Assembly (NCBI GenBank): GCA_028456385.1 | Contig: JALNQF010000043.1 | Span: 224,154-288,153, forward strand | Origin: Ophiosphaerella korrae | Taxonomy: Eukaryota > Ascomycota > Dothideomycetes > Pleosporales > Phaeosphaeriaceae | Direction: 5' to 3' | Length of the DNA stretch: 64,000 nucleotides | In this document: positions 57,583-64,000 of the stretch, in pieces | Position numbering within the stretch: the stretch's first letter is position 1 | Layout: each line of letters starts with the position of its first letter | Made by a program: the position numbers and the translations under genes | Notes under the pieces: generated by a model | What the model saw: the letters and a program-made list of their open reading frames with translations, nothing else | Told to the model about the DNA's origin: nothing | The model's database searches: none

Positions 57583-59663
57583 CTAAACAAGGTCATATCG
57601 TGTCGGCTGCTGTCTGATTATTTCAGAGTAAACTCTTAAGATCTCATAGCCAGATTCGGGGGCAAGCTCAAACCCGTCCATGGACGCCACAGCCTTGCGC
57701 CGAGCCCCCAGACGAGCGGGGACATGTTGAATATGATCGAAATGTAATTCATTCACAGTCAGCCATTCAATCTCAAACCGCCTGTTCGAATTTAGTGAAA
57801 GTGAACGATAAAACAGCGTCCTTCAGTTACTCACCCTTCATACTCTTCTCCGTCCTCTCTGGGCAACCAGTCATCATCTGTGTTCTCCCAGTCCACTGCA
57901 CTCGTCATCCGAGCGACGCCACAGAATCTCCTGCTATTGTGGCATATTAGTGCGGGCCGATGGCGATGATGGAGGTCCGTACCTTTTAACTATCGAGAAA
58001 AATATGATAACATTGCCCCCGGATCTCTTATAACCATTATTAATCTTCACGTTGGCTTTTTGCCTGCCAATCCATCGATTCTCGGCGAGGCATATCTCCA
58101 TATCTGGTACGTTATCTGATCGCATCACGAAGTACTTGCTCTAAGTTGCGAAGCTGAGCGTTAGAAAGTTTTTGTTCGAATTGTGGGTGAAGAGAGAGAG
58201 ACTGACATTGTCCAGGGAAAGATTTTGAAAACTTCGCACTAGAATCCTAGAGTTGAAAGCTCGACCGTGATATGTCCCAAGCATCGAAGCATCGCTACCT
58301 TGAGTACTAAGATTAGTCTGTATAGTTTGCGTGCTGTGGCTGCTTCCTGGACTTCTTATACTATGAGATATTACAGAACTGCGCGTGACAAGTTCGTTTG
58401 TTAATGGGGAATCCATAATGTGTAGATTTCCGAGGAGTGGAGGCGACCAAGGAGCAAATGCGCTTGGAGAAATGACAGCATTGTGATGACGCTGGGACAA
58501 AATGGCTCTATTCTGAGTAGATCTTCGAGGAATAGGTTAGTCTCAACACAGTCTACTGAACGAAGGCCAACAACTCACGAGGCTTCTTCTTCGAGTACTT
58601 CTGTTGCTGTGGCAAACCAAGAATGTGATATCGCATCCTTTACTGTTGGTCGGTTTTGCGCATTAGGGGCCAGCAAACCGGTAATGAGGTCTTGACACAC
58701 GGTTGAAACGGTTACGCCTGGGACCTCATCAAAGCTGAGAGGCCGGCGGCCCTCCACATAGTCTCTCTGGTCAGCGCCATACAAGAATGGATGATCCAAT
58801 ATAAGCTCCATAGTAATGACGCCGATAGCCCATATATCAACTGAAAGGGAGTATGTATCTGCGCCACTATCTCTTGAAGCCTCTCGAAGCTCTGGTGCCT
58901 GATATGCTGGAGTACCAGTTTGTGTTTGTAGCTGTGTAGCTTCATATAATTGCTTACTCACGCCAAAGTCTGCAAGCTTTACTCTCCACGGGTTTATAGA
59001 GGCTACTAGGATATTCTGCACAGATATGAGCAAATAGACCCGAGGCATAATGTCCTCCTTACCGCTGGCTTCAGGTCTCGATGGGCAAAGTTGATATCAT
59101 GCATATGGCCAATACCTTCGAGGACCTGTCGCATGATAACACTCGTTGAAATTTCGGTAAAGCGGCCATGATCTCGTCTGAATCGTGCCAAATCTCCAAG
59201 ACGAAGATACTCCATTGTAATGAATATCGATTCCGGATCCTCGAACCAGCCAAAGCTTTGAACAAAGTAGGATTTGTACTCCACAGTCGGTAAGCTGCCC
59301 GCTGAATATAAAACTTTACACCCAACTTACAGGATCCTGGGAAAAAGTTGCAATGGCTCGAAGCTCCTGGATGTAGTTCGGAGTGGCTAATTTTCTGACC
59401 TGTTTCACTGCTCGAACTTGGTTATGAGATGCCTGTCGCGGATCGGACACTTGGGGTCGACGTCGTTCGAACCATACATGGCCGAAAGAGCCCGGACCTA
59501 TGAAAGAATAGTCTTCCTTGTCCCATATTTCATCAATGTTTTCGATATGAGGCTCGCCGTCTGGTATCGGGTGGGTTTGAATTTGTCTTCGATGCTTGTG
59601 AGCCCCACTAAGGAATTCTGTGTCTAGTCTCATTGCTGAGACCAAATTCATAGATTGCTCCAT
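57583..59663 (-). CDS. Ser/Thr protein kinase fused to a C-terminal YTH (m6A-reader-like) domain
   Basis: Seven exons read from the right: 59331-59663, 59063-59278, 58579-59015, 58207-58522, 57983-58140, 57835-57933 and 57583-57781. Canonical splices give exactly 585 residues. Kinase: GPGSFG loop (56-61), Lys87 (RAVK), Glu100, HRD (177-179), DFG (199-201), APE (223-225), ending near 323; it should be active. A Ser/Thr-rich linker covers 330-434. Residues 435-575 match YTH: SKYFVMRSDN, NRW with Trp457, FFSIV, FCGVARMTSAVDW, Trp509, EGRFEIEWLTVNEL, then MDGFEL...GYEIL. By alignment from memory with human YTHDF, Trp457, Trp509 and Tyr518 fall at the methyl-adenine cage positions. YTH domains bind N6-methyladenosine RNA. 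I know of no described kinase-YTH protein; the fusion rests on four splices joining kinase, linker and YTH. Confidence 0.85.
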
Positions 59664-60095
59664 GCTGCATGCTAATCCGCAGTGCGTTGAGGCGCTAGCC
59701 TGGAGAATTTATAAGTCAAGTAAAGTGAGATGGGTGTGTATAGTGCATGTAGTTAATGCAACTATGGCGATTCTGGTAATTTTCTGATTGGAATCTCAGT
59801 CTGGGAAGAATAGAGAGATGGAAAGAGTAGAACAAGAGTCATTATAGAAGGGCCAAGTACTTGGATTTGCAAGGCTGGTCCAGCCTCGCTATGTATTGGT
59901 TGCTCAGGCTCACTTTTATAGGCTAGTTACGCGCTGTGGCTGGCTGTGTGGGGCTGGTGGCTTGAGGCGGACAAATGAAGGACAAATGTGCCTTGCTGCG
60001 CCTTGCTGGGCTCGTATTTGGAAATTGGTCAAGCACACGAGTATTTGACGCATGAAGATAAGGTGCTACAGTTGAGCGGTAGTTAGTCGCCAAAC
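59664..60095. other. Divergent promoter region, kinase-YTH and HeLo-pseudokinase genes
   Basis: 432 nt separate the two start codons, so both genes may share regulatory DNA. No motif recognised. Confidence 0.55.
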
Positions 60096-61738
60096 ATGGC
60101 CGTTGAATTAGCTCTCGCCATTCTTGGTGCGGTGGATGTGTGCATGAGGTGAGTGCAGTGTAGTCGCATCTAACATCTTTGACCGACATGCTAATACGAT
60201 GCAGAGGCGCCAAAAAGATCAGGAAAACCTGCAAAAACTTCAGTGGTTGTGATGAAGAAATTGAAAAAGCGACCATCCTCGTCGAGTCGGTCCTAATTCG
60301 AATCGAGGTACAGATGCGATTTCTGAGGAAAATTGCCGAGCTGCTCGAAGCCGAATTGGCACAGAGCCAACTCAACTTGCTGCATGTGCTCAAGGGTAGA
60401 TTAGAGCAAACCATTTCTGAGCTCGAAGTGCCGAATTCTGGAACGCTCAAAGACTATCTCCGCCGCTGGAAGTGGGCAATCAAAGATAAGCTGCATGGCT
60501 TAGCCAACGAACTCGAGGCATGGCAGAACAGATTCGACCCAACATGGTATTTGATTATCCTGAATAGCAACCAGCTTTTAGACAGCGAGATCAAGCAGCT
60601 ACGCAACAAGCTAACGACTGCTTCGGAATCGCAATGCATCCTACTAGACAATCAGATAAAGCCGGTTACAAACCTGTGGGGTCTGCGTGTCGCCTCCAAA
60701 TCGGAACATGAGAAGAAGCTCCCAGTCTACCTCGACTCATCTAGCATCAAAGATCCGCAAGGGACGCCTATCTTCTTTTCCGTAGCTAGGATCGTCCTCC
60801 GTCAGAACTCAATGGGCAGCATCAAGCGTTCAATTGTAGAAGGCATAACCAGGCCCGATGGAAGCTACGGGCCGCTTGTTGCTCACCTAATTAAAACAGA
60901 TGTTGAACTACTCGCAAGAAAGCTCCAGCAAGTTGACCCCGAAACCTTTCACCTTCTGAAATGTCAGGGTGTCATAGAGCGCCCGGGTTTCGAAGCCCCG
61001 CTAGAGCTTGCATATTCCATGCCCGAAACTGACGTACTGCCTACTAGCCTTCGCGGCATTCTCCTAGACAAGAGTTTCGTTGCGAGCCTCAGCTCGATTG
61101 TCAAGCTTGCAAAACAGCTGGTCCGCTCCGTGAGCTTCGTCCACGCTTGTGGCTTTGTGCACAAGAGCATCCGACCAGAAAACATTCTGCTGTTTCCGAG
61201 CGAGCAATCATTGCTTGGGACAAGCTACTTGATTGGCTTCAGCCAATTCAGGCATAATGAACAGCAAAGCGAAATGCTCGGGGATATCTGCTGGCACCGC
61301 AATCTCTACCGCCATCCCGAACGCCAGGGAGTAATGGTGCATCGACGCTACATAATGCAGCATGATATATATAGCCTTGGTGTATGCCTCTTGGAAATTG
61401 GTCTATGGCAGTCATTCGTTCAGTATCCTGGACTTAATCCGAACTCAGTCCCCATTCTACCCCCGTCCTCTGAGCTTCACATATCTAACCAAGACTTCCA
61501 ACTCCCGCACCTGGCGGCGAAGCTCTGCACAAAGGGACAGCTAGCCGATATGGCGCGGAGATATCTTCCCTCAAAAATGGGCGACATATATACCGAGGTA
61601 GTTGTTACGTGTCTGGAATGCCTTGATAAGGAGAAGGGAAAGTTTTCAGATGGAACCCAGGATGATAAGAATGGCGTTATCATTGGTACTAGATTCATAC
61701 AGCACATAATCTCGCGGATTGACGGTATTTCGCTCTAA
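60096..61738 (+). CDS. HeLo-like N-terminal domain plus pseudokinase
   Basis: Exons 60096-60148 and 60205-61738 give 528 residues. The N-terminus MAVELALAILGAVDVCMR followed by a long helical segment (about 18-190) is the HeLo-like membrane-active fold of fungal cell-death proteins. The C-terminal 300 residues are kinase-like: VKLAKQLVRSVSFVHACGF, then VHKSIRPENILLF where HRD is replaced by His337-Lys-Ser339, and LIGFSQF where DFG is lost, then HDIYSLGVCLLEIGLW. Catalytic Asp residues are therefore missing, so it should be a pseudokinase. Such HeLo-kinase proteins are widespread in Pezizomycotina and thought to act in self/non-self cell death; not a toxin by any evidence here. Divergent from the kinase-YTH gene. 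Confidence 0.82.
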
Positions 61739-62400
61739 GATTACATTCTTATTTCGTGATCATAGTCTCGCGACATCGGGATGGATATTACAAGAGAGAC
61801 GCACTGCATACAGTAAAATGATTTTAATCAAAGCTGCTCTTCGGATGCTATTGCTGAGCATGGATCATATTCATTATCCTAGCCAAGAGGATCGGCCATT
61901 TTTTTGAAAGCAACGTATAGATTTTGAAACTTGTGTAAAAAACCTCCATACCTAGCAAAGTTCCTGCATGAACGCCGCCGAACATGGATCATATTCCTTA
62001 CTATAATACAATCAAAAACAGGCAAAAGAAGTAAGAATTCCAGAAATAGAGACTATAATTATCAGGTTAAGCGAGTATTTGGTATTCTCAACAAACCCCT
62101 GTCTGGCGCAGTCATACAGTCAATAGTTGTTAGCTATTCACTTACTTTTCAGCCACTGCTTCACGAGAAAGTACTAGGCAATTTGAACTTATTTTTCTTC
62201 CATACATCCACTCTACGGTGCAAAACCCATTTCAAATAATTAATTCCTCCAAGACTTATGCTCTGATACTTATTTAGCTAAATATTAAGTAACGTATTCC
62301 ACCACTAAGCCGGCCACACCACTAAGCTAGCTACTTTTTTCTTGGCATCGCGAACACTACCTCTACAATACTATGTCTTAACAACAACAAAATATTATTT
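61739..62400. other. Transition into AT-rich DNA
   Basis: No recognised gene. The open frame at 61931-62239 (102 codons) shows no motif. Composition becomes steadily more AT-rich rightward. Confidence 0.5.
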
Positions 62401-64000
62401 CTAAACAAGAAGGTAGGCTTAAGCTTACTATCTAAGCCTTAGCTTCTAGCTAGTTTTAAAGCTAACAACGCGCTACTAAAGCTTTTAATATCTATTATTA
62501 CGTTATAGCTATAATAGAGAAAACTATATAGAACTAATTAGTCCTAGCTTAAGTACTAACAAAGTATAAGATAAGCAGGGTAACAACCTAGATTAGGAAA
62601 TAACTTATAACTATTAAGACCTTAGAACTAGGTAAGAGTAACGAGGGCAAGTAGGCTTCTATAAGACGAGCGAGGTTAATAAACAAGATAGTTACTTAAC
62701 TTAATTAATAGTTAGCTCTTATTAGAGTATTACGAGGTATATAAGTATTAATAGGTAGATAAGAATCTAATTAAAGTATTAGTCGTAATACTCTATTAGG
62801 ATAAGAAGTAAAGAAGAGATTAAATATAATAGTCTATAAAGGTTTATTAACATTCTTATATACTTACTATCTAGTATTTATTTCTAAGCGCTTACTCTAG
62901 AGCGTTTACTCTAAAGTGCTTATTTTAGAGCGTTTACTCTAAAGCGTTTACTCTAGAGTATTTACTACTAAATAGTTATATATTCTACTACGCTATATTA
63001 CCTAGCCTAATTGCGTATAATATAATAGCTTACCTACTACTTAGTATTGTAATACTATTCTCCTTTCTTACGCTAGGTCTATCTTTAGGCCTAGGCCTCT
63101 ATTAGCTAGGTCTAGCTTATAAGTAGTTTACTCTACCTTCTAGTTAAAAACTATTTTACTATAATATTACCTCTTCTCTTACTATCTAGTCTACTATTAA
63201 CTTATTAGATAAGTTTATTATAACTAAGAGTACTTTATAAGCTTTATATAGTTAGGTTTATTATAAAACTTTTTTTTACTAATATATCTATTATATTCTA
63301 GCTATAGCTTTATATATCTTATATATCCTAGTATATTATACTTACTTCTTACTTTTTTAAGTATCTACTAATAATTCTATAGGTTAGCTTTAGGTTTCTA
63401 TATATTTTTACTTACTAGGTAACCTTTTTATTTTACTAGCTACTCTTAGAGATACTATATACTTTAGAAGGTATTACTTCCTATTTTTTAATATCTTTAT
63501 AAGTCTTTAACTTTAAACTTATTATCTTCCTCTTTTTAATATTAGAATTGCTACTATACTAGTATTTTTAGCTTAGCTAGTTCTAGTAGGCTTATATAGA
63601 ACTTAGGGTATACTTTAGTATTTTTAGGTAGTTCTAGTATTTTTATTACTATCTTATTATTTTCTTTAACTAAAAAAAGTCTAACTTTAATATAGTCTAG
63701 TCTTTTACTAAGTTACTTTGTCTATAGATTCTTTATATAAAGATATACTTTGTTTTTTTTTTTTAGCTAAGGTACTATTTTTTATTTTTAATTAATATAT
63801 AAAATACTTTATTTTTAAGATTTTTTTAGTTTTTATTTTATCTTATTATAGAGTTCTTATATATCTTCTACTCTAACTAATACTACTTTTATTTTAGGTC
63901 TTAGTAGTATTCTCTTAAATAAGTTAAGGTATATCTTATAGTTTATAAAATATAGTATTTTACTTATTACTTTTAAGTACTTATTATTATATACTAATTA
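62401..64000. other. RIP-saturated AT-rich block
   Basis: About 1.6 kb with no usable open frame on either strand. CpA and TpG are almost absent: I count only about a dozen in total by eye, while TpA is everywhere. That is the expected result of repeat-induced point mutation (C to T at CpA) acting on both strands, probably on a transposon or other repeat whose identity is no longer readable. It runs off the right edge. Confidence 0.85.
62888..62971. repeat. 14-nt tandem repeat, six copies
   Basis: Six consecutive units of the form GCGYTTACTCTARA, the third and last diverged by T/A changes. Unlike the surrounding sequence the units keep CG and GC dinucleotides. Confidence 0.85.

Noticed and set aside
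57934..58128. Separate 64-codon gene
   Set aside because: It is exon 5 plus part of an intron of the kinase-YTH gene; splicing continues the YTH fold.
58141..58500. Separate 119-codon gene
   Set aside because: It is the linker exon of the kinase-YTH gene with an unspliced end.
1..64000. CRISPR arrays and tRNA or rRNA genes
   Set aside because: No spaced direct repeats, and the few GTTCGA-like strings seen fall inside coding or lack a cloverleaf. A tRNA scan would be decisive.

Overview
The window is nuclear DNA of a filamentous ascomycete. The evidence is many spliceosomal introns of about 45-130 nt (a few approach 190 nt) with GTRNGT donors and CTAAY-type branch points, a highly reducing PKS, HET and HeLo-type incompatibility genes, a DUF8021 secreted protein, and a right end saturated with RIP-like C-to-T mutation. 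Gene content fits Dothideomycetes, probably Pleosporales, but the species cannot be read from the sequence. Exon structures were assembled by eye from splice signals and reading-frame continuity. All the spliced lengths reported are whole numbers of codons.

Region 1 (1-19128) is a secondary-metabolite cluster that continues off the left edge. It holds a highly reducing polyketide synthase (KS-AT-DH-MT-ER-KR-ACP, no release domain, 5' end missing), a short-chain dehydrogenase, a full ABC-C efflux pump, and a free-standing A-T-C NRPS-like enzyme. The likely logic is that the PKS makes a reduced, C-methylated acyl chain, the A-T-C enzyme activates an amino or carboxylic acid and its condensation domain joins or releases the product, the SDR adjusts oxidation state, and the ABC pump exports it. 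No transcription factor is visible in the window.

Region 2 (20.8-33.3 kb) is a sparse mixed segment: a RING protein with an odd zinc ligand set, a DUF8021 secreted protein, a cysteine hydrolase with a GC-AG intron, a 3.5 kb gene-free stretch, an unknown Ser-rich protein with coding-like sequence past its stop, D-arabinono-1,4-lactone oxidase, and a HET-domain protein.

Region 3 (34.6-55.9 kb) is housekeeping: a mitochondrial phosphate carrier, an intracellular GH13 alpha-amylase with a 5-nt micro-exon, an OGFr-domain protein, a 75-residue four-exon complex I subunit hidden on the minus strand, a glutathione transferase, a tandem-BTB protein, an OSGIN-like flavoprotein, a VHS/GAT endocytic adaptor, an App1-type phosphatidate phosphatase, a membrane-anchored DUF3445 protein and an APH-fold kinase-like protein.

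Region 4 (56.3-64.0 kb) is the most unusual. It has a bacterial-looking overlapping gene pair (intact MazG pyrophosphohydrolase plus a decayed GIY-YIG gene), then a seven-exon gene joining a complete Ser/Thr kinase to a YTH (m6A-reader) domain. Divergent from that gene is a HeLo-like/pseudokinase gene. The window ends in a RIP-scorched AT-rich block with a 14-nt tandem repeat. The kinase-YTH fusion and the MazG/GIY-YIG pair are the best candidates for something not previously described.
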